Shown: positions 1 through 8,302 of the stretch, in pieces
Numbering within the stretch: position 1 is the stretch's first letter
Layout: each line of letters starts with the position of its first letter
Source: Croceitalea sp947503285
GTDB lineage: Bacteria; Bacteroidota; Bacteroidia; Flavobacteriales; Flavobacteriaceae
Reading direction: 5' to 3'
Assembly: GCF_036985505.1 (NCBI RefSeq)
Contig: NZ_BTGQ01000001.1
Span: forward strand, 496,001 to 560,000
Length of the DNA stretch: 64,000 bases
Notes under the pieces: model-generated
Seen by the model: only the letters and a program-made list of their open reading frames with translations
The model's database searches: none
Told to the model about the DNA's origin: nothing
Position numbers and translations under genes: made by a program

Positions 1-1971
1 AATCTGGTTATCCTTTACAATATCTGCAATCTTAAGGTTCAATAGGCCGCTTTGTTGGGTACCCATTAAATCGCCAGGTCCGCGAAGTTTTAAATCTACT
101 TCGGCGATTTCAAAACCATCATTGGTGCGAACCATGGTTTCCAATCGGGTTTTACTGTCGTTTGACAATTTGTACCCTGTCATCAATATACAGAAACTTT
201 GTTCTGCCCCACGACCTACGCGGCCCCGTAATTGATGCAGTTGTGATAGTCCGAAACGTTCTGCACTTTCTATAATCATCACAGAGGCGTTAGGTACGTT
301 AACACCAACTTCTATGACCGTAGTGGCCACCATGATTTGGGTTTCCCCACGAACAAAACGCTCCATTTCATAGTCCTTATCCTGTGGTTTCATTTGGCCG
401 TGTACGATGGAGATTTGATAATCGGGTAGGGGAAATTCACGGGCAATACTTTCATAACCGTCCATTAGGTCTTTGTAGTCCAAAGCTTCAGACTCTTGAA
501 TTAATGGATATACTATATAAACTTGACGTCCTTTTTTAATCTCATCTTTAATAAACCGAAATACCTTCAACCGATTGGCATCATACCGATGTACTGTTTT
601 AATGGGTTTTCTCCCTGGAGGAAGCTCATCAATCACCGAAATGTCCAAATCACCATATAAACTCATGGCCAATGTTCGTGGAATTGGGGTTGCCGTCATT
701 ACTAGTATATGTGGGGGTAAGTTGTTTTTATGCCATAGTTTAGAACGCTGTGCTACCCCAAAACGGTGTTGTTCATCAATAACGGCCAAGCCTAGGTTCT
801 TGAACTGTACCTTATCCTCCAAAACGGCATGGGTACCCACTAAAATATGGAGTGTTCCGTTTTCTAGTTGTTCATGGATGGGTTTACGGGCAGATTTTTT
901 CACGGAACCCGTAAGTAATTCAATCGAAACATCCATGTCTTTCAAAAGTTCCTTTAAGCTGGTATAGTGCTGATTGGCCAAGATTTCGGTTGGTGCCATC
1001 AAACATGCTTGAAAACCATTATCTATGGCCAATAGCATACACATTAATGCCACAATGGTCTTGCCAGAACCTACATCACCTTGCAGTAATCGATTCATCT
1101 GGGCACTGCTCCCTAAATCGTTTCGAATTTCTTTCATTACCCGTTTTTGGGCCCTAGTCAGTTCAAAGGGGAGGTGATTTTGAAAAAAAGCATTGAATTT
1201 TTCACCTACTTGATCAAAAGGCAGCCCTTTGATTTTATGCTTACGGATGACTTTTTTGTTCAAAAGTTGCAATTGCACAAAAAAGAGTTCTTCAAACTTC
1301 AGCCGAAACTGTGCTTTGGCCAATAATTCTTGACTTTTTGGGAAATGGATATTCAGAAGCGCATCAGCCTTAGATACCAGTTTAAGATCCGCGATAAGGT
1401 TTTCTGAAAGCGTTTCATCAAAATTTGCCTTGGTTTCCATAAAGAGTTGTTGTATCAATTTTGATACGACCCTATTGGTAATGCCCGAGTTGCTCAATTT
1501 CTCTGTGGAGGGATAAATGGGTTGCATGCTCACTTTCAATCCGGCCTGATGTTGTTGTAGCAACTCCATTTCTGGATGGGGCATCGAAAAAGTACTGCCA
1601 TAGCGGTTGATGCGTCCAAAAATGACGTAAGGTTCGTTTAATTTCAAGTTTTCACGAATCCATTTCTGACCCCTGAACCAAACGAGCTCTAGTTGCCCGG
1701 TATCATCGATAAAAGTGGCGACCAAACGTTTGCCACGCTTTTGTTCAACCGTTTTCAAGTGAATGATCTTGCCCAGTATTTGAACATCGGCACCACTATC
1801 TTTCAATTGGTTGATTTTGTAATACTGGGTTTTATCCAAGTACCGGTTTGGATATAGTTGTAATAAATCACCATAGGTTTCTATTCCTAGTTCAGTTTTA
1901 AGGATTTCAGCACGGTTCGGACCTACTCCTTTAAGATAGACTACAGGTGTTTGTAGAAAATTGGGATTCAT
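1..1971 (-). CDS. recG: ATP-dependent DNA helicase RecG (C-terminus outside window)
   Basis: Branch-migrating helicase acting on stalled forks and Holliday junctions. I translated the minus strand from the ATG at 1969-1971; it stays open for 657 codons to base 1, so only about 45 C-terminal residues of a roughly 700-residue family member are missing. Visible in order: an N-terminal wedge/OB domain (VYLKGVGPNRAEIL near the start), Walker A GDVGSGKT around residue 300, a DEQH box (VIDEQHRFGVAQR), motif III MTATPIPRTL, and the motif V/VI region with LRGRVGRG and LKLRGPGDLMGTQQSG. The last motif is diagnostic for RecG. It is divergent from the M1 peptidase, with 46 bp between the starts. Family assignment is firm. 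Confidence 0.95.
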   Translation of the reverse strand, partial: MNPNFLQTPVVYLKGVGPNRAEILKTELGIETYGDLLQLYPNRYLDKTQYYKINQLKDSGADVQILGKIIHLKTVEQKRGKRLVATFIDDTGQLELVWFRGQKWIRENLKLNEPYVIFGRINRYGSTFSMPHPEMELLQQHQAGLKVSMQPIYPSTEKLSNSGITNRVVSKLIQQLFMETKANFDETLSENLIADLKLVSKADALLNIHFPKSQELLAKAQFRLKFEELFFVQLQLLNKKVIRKHKIKGLPFDQVGEKFNAFFQNHLPFELTRAQKRVMKEIRNDLGSSAQMNRLLQGDVGSGKTIVALMCMLLAIDNGFQACLMAPTEILANQHYTSLKELLKDMDVSIELLTGSVKKSARKPIHEQLENGTLHILVGTHAVLEDKVQFKNLGLAVIDEQHRFGVAQRSKLWHKNNLPPHILVMTATPIPRTLAMSLYGDLDISVIDELPPGRKPIKTVHRYDANRLKVFRFIKDEIKKGRQVYIVYPLIQESEALDYKDLMDGYESIAREFPLPDYQISIVHGQMKPQDKDYEMERFVRGETQIMVATTVIEVGVNVPNASVMIIESAERFGLSQLHQLRGRVGRGAEQSFCILMTGYKLSNDSKTRLETMVRTNDGFEIAEVDLKLRGPGDLMGTQQSGLLNLKIADIVKDNQI

Positions 1972-2017
1972 CAGACTAAAATATGTAATTTGGATTGACT
2001 TTTACTACTTTGCTTTT

Positions 2018-4105
2018 ATGAGGTTGATTCTGTTTGTATTTCTTATTTTTTCCACTTTTCCGCTTTTTGCCCAACAGCAACTTGCCTTAGACTTTACCAA
2101 TGTTAATGTTGAAGTCTTTCCTATGCCCACCACAAAGGAAATTATAGGGCGAGGAGTATATACTTTTAATTTAAATCATAATACCGATTCAGTTTTTATT
2201 GATGCGATAGCAATGACTTTCACTGATATAACCCTAAATGGTAAAAGAATAGAACATAAGAATGATGGTAAAAGATTAGGGTTTAAAGCACCTGATGAAT
2301 TAGGTGCACATAAGCTTTATCTGTCTTATAGTTGCACGCCTAAGCAAACTGTCTATTTCATGGGTTGGGATGATAAGGTTAAAGGAAATGAACAAATTTG
2401 GACCCAAGGCCAAGGTAAATACACAAGTCATTGGTTGCCCAGTTTTGATAACATGAATGAGAAAATTGAGATTGATTTAATTCTTACAATAGATAGACAA
2501 TTATCAGCGATTGCAAATGGAAAGCTAATTGGAGGAAGTGAATATCCCCCTGAAGAGAAGTTTTCTTGGTCCTTTGATATGCAAAAGCCCATGAGCAGTT
2601 ATTTAGCGGCTTTTGTTGTCGGAAATTTTGATAAGAAAGTAATTAAATCCTCCTCTGGGGTTCCTATTGAACTGTATTATGAACCCAAAGACAGTTTGAA
2701 AGTAGAACCTACGTACCGCTATACCAAAGAAATCTTTGATTTTTTGGAAGGGGAAATCGGTGTTTCCTATCCATGGCAAAATTACAAACAAGTACCCGTT
2801 CAGGATTTTTTGTACGCGGGAATGGAAAACACGGCTTGTACTATCTTTTCCAATCAATATGTAATTGATTCAACGGCTTTTGTAGATAAGAATTATGTCA
2901 ACGTCAACGCCCATGAACTTGCCCATCAATGGTTTGGTAATTTGGTTACTGAGGCAAGTGGCGACCATCACTGGCTGCATGAGGGTTTTGCGACGTATTA
3001 TGCCTATCTCGCAGAAAAAGAGCTATTTGGTAATGAACATTTTTACTGGAAGTTGTTTGACGTTGCCAGAACTTTACGAAAGAGGTCAGAGCGGGGAGAG
3101 GGTGAGGCTTTAGTTGACCCGAAGTCCGATAGCCTTACTTTTTATGAAAAAGGAGCTTGGGCATTGGTCATGCTTAGGGAAATCATCGGGGATTCATATT
3201 TTTCATTGGGAATACGGGCTTATTTGACGAAACATCAATTTTCAAATGCCACCGTTGATAATCTTATAGTTGAGATGGAATCCGCTTCAGGAATACAACT
3301 AGATCAATACCGAAAAACATGGTTGGAATCCGAAACATTTCCGTGGGAACAGACGATAACTTATTTGGGTTCTAAATCGAAATCCATCAAACTATTCAAT
3401 GACATGCAGGTCCAAAATACGGACAGTGCCGCATTTAATGAAAAAAAACTAATGTCGCTATGGAGCGATGAAATGCCCAAAGCATTCAAGCGTAATTTTT
3501 TATTTGAGTATGGACTTCGAATTTCAGATTCCACCTTGGTTACGATTATTAAAGGGGAAAGCCTAGCGATTCGGCAAGCAATCGCCCTTACGATTCCTGA
3601 AGTGGGCATTGGTTTAAAAACAGCTTTCGAGCAAATGCTTATGGATGCCAGTTATGTGACCCAAGAAAGCGTTCTTTTCAAACTCTGGAGCGCATTTCCT
3701 GCCGATAGAAAGACCTATTTAGACAAACTTAATGGGGTTATAGGCCTACCCAATAAGAACGTTCGCTTATTGTGGTTGACTTTAGCCTTGTTAACACAAG
3801 ACTATAACCTAGGGGAAAAACGAAGTTATTATGATGAGTTTAATGGGTATACCAATCTCAGCGAACATTTTGAGGTGCGGCAATTGGCTTTTCAATATCT
3901 TTATCGTATTAATGCCTTCAATGATGCTTCACTGTTAAGCCTTGTAAGGGCTTCGACGCATGATGTCTGGCAATTTAAAAAGTCTTCTAGAAATTTAATT
4001 CGACAAATGGGCGAAAGTAGCGACTATAAAACACGACTGTTAGATATATCCGATTCTCTAACCATGAAGCAAAAAGATGCTTTGCTAAAACTATTGACAC
4101 CATGA
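2018..4105 (+). CDS. M1 family zinc aminopeptidase, secreted
   Basis: Predicted exported metallo-aminopeptidase of about 695 residues. The chosen ATG at 2018 gives a clean signal peptide (MRLILFVFLIFSTFPLFAQ); the frame is open upstream only through a TTG that overlaps recG. The zinc site is intact: H299-E-L-A-H303 followed by E322 in LHEGFATYY (HEXXH-X18-E). A GAMEN-like exopeptidase motif (YAGMENTA) lies upstream of it. The C-terminal third is a helical ERAP-type region. It overlaps the next gene by ATGA (4102-4105), so the two are probably translationally coupled. Activity is expected for the family; the substrate is unknown. Confidence 0.92.
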   Translation: MRLILFVFLIFSTFPLFAQQQLALDFTNVNVEVFPMPTTKEIIGRGVYTFNLNHNTDSVFIDAIAMTFTDITLNGKRIEHKNDGKRLGFKAPDELGAHKLYLSYSCTPKQTVYFMGWDDKVKGNEQIWTQGQGKYTSHWLPSFDNMNEKIEIDLILTIDRQLSAIANGKLIGGSEYPPEEKFSWSFDMQKPMSSYLAAFVVGNFDKKVIKSSSGVPIELYYEPKDSLKVEPTYRYTKEIFDFLEGEIGVSYPWQNYKQVPVQDFLYAGMENTACTIFSNQYVIDSTAFVDKNYVNVNAHELAHQWFGNLVTEASGDHHWLHEGFATYYAYLAEKELFGNEHFYWKLFDVARTLRKRSERGEGEALVDPKSDSLTFYEKGAWALVMLREIIGDSYFSLGIRAYLTKHQFSNATVDNLIVEMESASGIQLDQYRKTWLESETFPWEQTITYLGSKSKSIKLFNDMQVQNTDSAAFNEKKLMSLWSDEMPKAFKRNFLFEYGLRISDSTLVTIIKGESLAIRQAIALTIPEVGIGLKTAFEQMLMDASYVTQESVLFKLWSAFPADRKTYLDKLNGVIGLPNKNVRLLWLTLALLTQDYNLGEKRSYYDEFNGYTNLSEHFEVRQLAFQYLYRINAFNDASLLSLVRASTHDVWQFKKSSRNLIRQMGESSDYKTRLLDISDSLTMKQKDALLKLLTP

Positions 4106-5016
4106 GGGCGCTTGTGATTTCTGGAGGGGGCAGTAAAGGGGCTTTTGCTGGGGGTGTCGCCCAATTCCTTATTGAACAAGCTGGTCATAAGTACGATATT
4201 TTTATAGGCACCTCTACCGGAAGCCTGTTGATATCGCATTTGGCATTGAATAAGATTGATAAGATTCGGGATATTTATTCTTCGGTAAACCAAAGTAGTA
4301 TTTTCAATAGTTGTCCATTTATGGTCAAGAAAAAACATGGTGTCGACATTATTTCAATGAACCATTGGAAAATCATTAGAAATTTCATTAGGGGCAAACG
4401 AACATTCGGTGAAAGTGAGAACCTTCGTGATCTGATTTACGACAGTATCACCCGTGACGAGTTTGAAACGCTGAAAAACGGCCCGATTGATATTGTAGTA
4501 ACGGTGTCGAACCTTTCCCTTAATCATGTGGAATACAAATCCATCAATGAGTGTACTTATGAAGAGTTCTGTGATTGGATATGGATCTCATCAAACTATA
4601 CCCCATTTATGAGCTTGGCCAAAAAGAATGGTTGCGAATATGCCGATGGGGGATTAGGAAGTCTGGTGCCCATAGAAGAGGCCATACATCGGGGCGCAAC
4701 GGAAGTGGATGTTGTGGTTTTGCGTACCGAGGTCACCTATTACAACCGAATGCCATCACGAAATCCTTTTGAATTGCTGACCAATATGTTCAGTTTTGTT
4801 CTAGATCGAATTGAAAATCAAAATATTAGGATCGGTAAATTGGCCGCCACGCAGCACGATGCCATAATCAACTTATATTATACGCCAGTGGTATTGACGA
4901 CCAATTCATTGATATTCGATAAAGAAAAAATGACATTATGGTGGAAAAAGGGGTATTTGTACGCTAAAAACAAAAACGTGGAAAGCATGCCCATTGAACC
5001 GGAACTTCAGGAGTAG
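4102..5016 (+). CDS. Patatin-like phospholipase
   Basis: Serine acyl hydrolase of the patatin/RssA type, 304 residues and probably cytoplasmic, since there is no signal peptide. The oxyanion loop GGGSKGAFAGG lies at residues 8-18, the nucleophile is S38 in G-T-S-T-G, and the dyad aspartate is D182 in DGGLG. All three elements of the patatin site are therefore present. The start is fixed by the ATGA overlap with the M1 peptidase stop. A tandem repeat follows the stop codon directly. The lipid substrate cannot be told from sequence. Confidence 0.92.
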   Translation: MRALVISGGGSKGAFAGGVAQFLIEQAGHKYDIFIGTSTGSLLISHLALNKIDKIRDIYSSVNQSSIFNSCPFMVKKKHGVDIISMNHWKIIRNFIRGKRTFGESENLRDLIYDSITRDEFETLKNGPIDIVVTVSNLSLNHVEYKSINECTYEEFCDWIWISSNYTPFMSLAKKNGCEYADGGLGSLVPIEEAIHRGATEVDVVVLRTEVTYYNRMPSRNPFELLTNMFSFVLDRIENQNIRIGKLAATQHDAIINLYYTPVVLTTNSLIFDKEKMTLWWKKGYLYAKNKNVESMPIEPELQE

Positions 5017-5023
5017 TAAATAC

Positions 5024-5123
5024 AAACCCAAGCTCAAGAGTCAAATACAAGCTCAAACTCAAGAGTCAAATTCAAGCTCAAGCTCAAGAGTCAAGTTCAA
5101 ACTCAAGCTCTGGAGTCAAGTTA
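5024..5123. repeat. Four tandem 25-bp repeats, A/C/T-rich
   Basis: Units at 5024-5048, 5049-5073, 5074-5098 and 5099-5123 are each exactly 25 bp. All share AAGCTCAA near the start and (C)AAGAGTCAA or a close variant in the second half, with drift of a few bases per unit. The array sits 7 bp after the patatin stop and is non-coding; 25 is not a multiple of three. Related TTGAACTTGAGT-type low-complexity tracts recur at about 40200 and 57605 in this window. Confidence 0.85.
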
Positions 5124-5202
5124 AAATTGAAAAACATCCAGTTTTTATATGTAGGAACGTTGGAAGTAGGAGTAAGGCCCTATCGTCTAGTCAAGAGGCT
5201 TG

Positions 5203-5721
5203 TTACCATAATTCCCCAATCTCTTTTTTGACAAAAGATAGTGCGGTATTTGATGGCGATTGTTTGTCTATGGTCTGATTTAAGATATCTTCCCTTAGTT
5301 TATCAGCGGAATCGGTTTCACTCATCGCTGCAGAGCGAATAATCTGTATGGTAGCACTTTTGGCTGCTTTTATGATATTCCAGCATTCATCCGTCATATA
5401 TATTTGTTGCGATAAGTTGTGATCGAATTCATTCTCTACTTGTTTGATAAGCAGGTTCTCATATTTTGATTTATCCTGACCTTGTGGTGCAACACGAACG
5501 ACCAAGTTGTTTATTGAAATACGTTCTAAAAATAACGCCATTCGTTCATAGGCCTGCAACCTGATTGGCAAGGTTTCTTTTTGTGAATCCTTGTGTAACA
5601 GAAAACGTCTCCTACCTTCTTCATTTCTGGTATGTAACCTAAAAAAATAAAAAGCAATAGCACCTGTAACCACAGAGGGTAATAAATAGGCAAACAATTG
5701 AAAAATTTGATCTCCGCTCAT
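5203..5721 (-). CDS. Hypothetical protein with N-terminal membrane anchor
   Basis: 172 residues, function not recognised. One hydrophobic segment at residues 6-26 (IFQLFAYLLPSVVTGAIAFYF) is followed by a basic stretch (RNEEGRRRF) and a mostly helical, charged cytoplasmic domain. This is the pattern of small anchored proteins common in flavobacteria. The gene stands alone, with its stop facing the tandem repeat and its start divergent from the lipoprotein at 5868. There is no catalytic motif. Composition matches the neighbours, so it is probably a real chromosomal gene. Confidence 0.7.
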   Translation of the reverse strand: MSGDQIFQLFAYLLPSVVTGAIAFYFFRLHTRNEEGRRRFLLHKDSQKETLPIRLQAYERMALFLERISINNLVVRVAPQGQDKSKYENLLIKQVENEFDHNLSQQIYMTDECWNIIKAAKSATIQIIRSAAMSETDSADKLREDILNQTIDKQSPSNTALSFVKKEIGELW

Positions 5722-5842
5722 CGTGTGTTTTGGTTTGGACTAAAAACGTTAGTAAAAAGAAAAAATTATAGCTGTTATCATATAATTTTGACTATTAAGA
5801 AGCGTTTTTGAAAAATGTATCTTCACCGATTGGAATTATCAA

Positions 5843-5850
5843 TATGTTTG
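5843..5850 (+). promoter_or_regulatory. -10 box TATGTTTG for the 5868 lipoprotein gene
   Basis: Matches the Bacteroidota consensus TAnnTTTG. It ends 17 bp before the ATG at 5868 and supports that start rather than the TTG at 5862. No clear -33 TTG was identified. Confidence 0.5.
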
Positions 5851-5867
5851 TAAAATAAATTTTGAAT

Positions 5868-7517
5868 ATGTTTATAAAAGTTAGATGGTTAGTTTTCGTG
5901 TATTTACTGGCTTCATGCAGTCAAGGAGATAATCAGGAAGATCCGAATCCAACAGACGAAAACCCTGACACTATAGATATTCAAGAACCTACAGTCTCAA
6001 TTGATGGTTTGAACGCTGTAGTTGAAGTTAATAGCAATTTGACCATTTCTGTTAGTGATGAGTCCGCCACCACCACACAAATACTTTTGGATGGAGAAGA
6101 ACTTTTTTCAACTTCAGACACCCAATTTGAGTTTACATTGAGCCCCTATAAATTTCCTGTTGGAAATGCGGTTTTAAAAATCATATCAACGGATAATCAA
6201 AATAATAGTTTTACCGAAGAATATCCACTTGAATTTAAACACTTGATCATGCAGTTTGAATTTGGAGCTGATGAACAGGCTGATAAAGACGGCACATGGG
6301 TGTTTTTTAATGATTTAAATGGTAAGCTAATACAGTATTTTAAGCCCGTCATAGGAGTAAATAAAATTTACACGGATTCAATCATTAACGAAGACCAAGT
6401 CTATTATACCATTACACAATATGATACTGATGGTGGCAATGTGATTCATAATTTGGTTAATACATCTTATTTGTTAAATCTAGGGCAATTCCGCAGGCAA
6501 ACAGTTCAATCTGAGGCTTTTTCTCCAAACGGTAAGGTCAAATTTGAAATACAAACCATTGATCCTGTAAGTAATTTTTCAAAGTATTTTGCTAGAGGAA
6601 CAAATTATTTGGTTAACAGTATTGGAGGTTTTGAATCCACTGAAATACTAGGTATTGATTTTGAATACCCCGAGACCATCTTTGTATGCGCTAATGAAAT
6701 AGGTAAAAAAGAGGATTATTTATACACAACGATAAATCCCGAACAATCCTCTACAGAAATATCGGTGCCGTTAGATGAAAACAATTTTTCCCCAATGGAT
6801 GATTTTATAAGCCAATCGGCGCCAGCGTTTGATAATGGAACATTTAGATTTGATCGTTGGGGATATGAAACTGAAATTGATTTGATGAACGATGTCAGTC
6901 ATAGTATTTATAGTATAGGTCTGGATAATTCTTCAGAATACTTGGATTTACCTATTTTGAACGGCTTAGAATTCTATAAAAATAGAGTTAGATATTCTTT
7001 AAATGGTAGAACCTTTATCAATGAGCAATTTGGAAATTCATTGAACCTAAATGCTCCAAATTGGGATATGATTGATTTCGGTGTGATAGAAGGATTTTTT
7101 TATCTAGAGTCAAATGGGAACGAAGGAGTTGATTATTACCTAATTCGAAGTTCCAAAAGTAGTGGTCCCATAAATTTCACAGAACCTTCCAAGAGATTCA
7201 TATGGGTTCATAGAACTTTTGATAATATTAATGGTCGTAATACTACTCCATTTTTGGAATTCCCACCGCAAATCACGGAAGATCTTAATGATACTTTTTA
7301 TTCTCCTGATGGGTTGTCAATTGAATATGCCGTAGCTGTGAATTTTGAGAATATCGACAGATTTTCTCAAATTGCAGATTATTTTGCACTTGGAAATTTG
7401 AATCTGCAAACAGAAGAAAAGGGATTTAAATCACTCAGGTTTCCCATATCAGTATCTTCATCGGATAAAAAAGAATCCAAATTGAATAAAAAGGAACTGC
7501 TTGAATCTAAATATTGA
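5868..7517 (+). CDS. Large secreted lipoprotein, function unknown
   Basis: About 549 residues. The N-terminus MFIKVRWLVFVYLLASC is a lipoprotein signal peptide with lipidated Cys17, followed by an acidic, Pro/Asp/Glu-rich tether (about residues 18-43). A short Ig-like or cadherin-like segment comes next (PTVSIDGLNAVVEVNSNLTISVSDE...), then a long beta-rich region without a motif I recognise. An in-frame TTG lies six bases upstream; I chose the ATG because of the hydrophobic core and the promoter spacing. It is convergent with the OmpA-like gene. Probably exposed at the cell surface or in the periplasm. Confidence 0.75.
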   Translation: MFIKVRWLVFVYLLASCSQGDNQEDPNPTDENPDTIDIQEPTVSIDGLNAVVEVNSNLTISVSDESATTTQILLDGEELFSTSDTQFEFTLSPYKFPVGNAVLKIISTDNQNNSFTEEYPLEFKHLIMQFEFGADEQADKDGTWVFFNDLNGKLIQYFKPVIGVNKIYTDSIINEDQVYYTITQYDTDGGNVIHNLVNTSYLLNLGQFRRQTVQSEAFSPNGKVKFEIQTIDPVSNFSKYFARGTNYLVNSIGGFESTEILGIDFEYPETIFVCANEIGKKEDYLYTTINPEQSSTEISVPLDENNFSPMDDFISQSAPAFDNGTFRFDRWGYETEIDLMNDVSHSIYSIGLDNSSEYLDLPILNGLEFYKNRVRYSLNGRTFINEQFGNSLNLNAPNWDMIDFGVIEGFFYLESNGNEGVDYYLIRSSKSSGPINFTEPSKRFIWVHRTFDNINGRNTTPFLEFPPQITEDLNDTFYSPDGLSIEYAVAVNFENIDRFSQIADYFALGNLNLQTEEKGFKSLRFPISVSSSDKKESKLNKKELLESKY

Positions 7518-7528
7518 CTATATTACAA

Positions 7529-8296
7529 TTATTTGAATTCCTTTTTCACCATTTCGTAAAATTCGCCGTGGTCGGGTCCGATCTTTATATTTATTCCCTC
7601 TTTGAAATTACCATCCTTAACCACTGTATTTATTTTTTCAGGTTGTAGGCCATCCGTTTTAATAAGTTCATTGACGATAGCCGATGTTTGGTTCAAAGTA
7701 ATTTCAAACTCTCCAGTAATATTAAGGCCTTCAACGGTTATGGCCCTATTGGGGTATGTTTTGATGACTTCTGCTATTTTGGCGGTCCACGCAATCCCCG
7801 TTTCTGAAAGTTTTGATTCAGAATCGGAACCGAAAAGTTCTGCCAAGCTGTTTGAGATGACAACAACACCATTGCTAACACCCATTTTGGCCTCAGCACC
7901 CAAACTTTGTCTAATTTGGGTAAAAGTGGCTATCGCCAGGGAATCGTTTTTTGAGAACGTGTCGGTAATGACTTTTAATTGGTCTTCTTTCTTTTTTAAG
8001 CTGGTCAATGCGCTATTGACCGACGCGGTATTTTGTTTTGAAATCTTTGAGAAACTGGTCAGGTTTTGCAAGAGCGTCGCATTGGCATCCTTAAGGTCAA
8101 GATTCTCTTTGGCCAAAACTTCCGCTCTGGAATTTGAAGCGTTGATTTGACGATTGGCCACTGATACCGAATCGTTCAATGCCGAAATAGTAGTTTCCAA
8201 TTCGCTGATTTTGGCAATTAACTCGCTCTTTTTTTGTGCATGTAGCGAAAAAGCCATAAAAACCAATACAATAAGAAAAGTAGAAATTTTTGTCAT
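7529..8296 (-). CDS. OmpA/MotB-like periplasmic protein, degenerate
   Basis: 255 residues with a signal peptide (MTKISTFLIVLVFMAFSLHAQ). A coiled-coil/heptad region (about residues 22-110) is followed by a C-terminal domain (about 135-250) that follows the OmpA/MotB fold order: a VVVISNSLAELFGSDSES strand, a helix, AITVEGLNITGEF, then Q/S-rich helices. The canonical peptidoglycan-binding TDxxGxxxxNxxLSxxRA signature is not visible. It resembles a diverged paralogue of the intact lipoprotein at 14985-15836. The stop of the GltS-like gene lies 6 bp upstream, so they are probably cotranscribed. Confidence 0.65.
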   Translation of the reverse strand: MTKISTFLIVLVFMAFSLHAQKKSELIAKISELETTISALNDSVSVANRQINASNSRAEVLAKENLDLKDANATLLQNLTSFSKISKQNTASVNSALTSLKKKEDQLKVITDTFSKNDSLAIATFTQIRQSLGAEAKMGVSNGVVVISNSLAELFGSDSESKLSETGIAWTAKIAEVIKTYPNRAITVEGLNITGEFEITLNQTSAIVNELIKTDGLQPEKINTVVKDGNFKEGINIKIGPDHGEFYEMVKKEFK

Positions 8297-8302
8297 AGTT
8301 CA

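Noticed and set aside
575..967. 130-residue plus-strand frame across recG.
   Set aside because: Shadow of the recG coding strand; low-complexity composition and no start context.
1961..2017. Upstream extension of the M1 peptidase frame to a TTG at 1961.
   Set aside because: It would run into recG and put a non-signal stretch in front of a perfect signal peptide starting at 2018.
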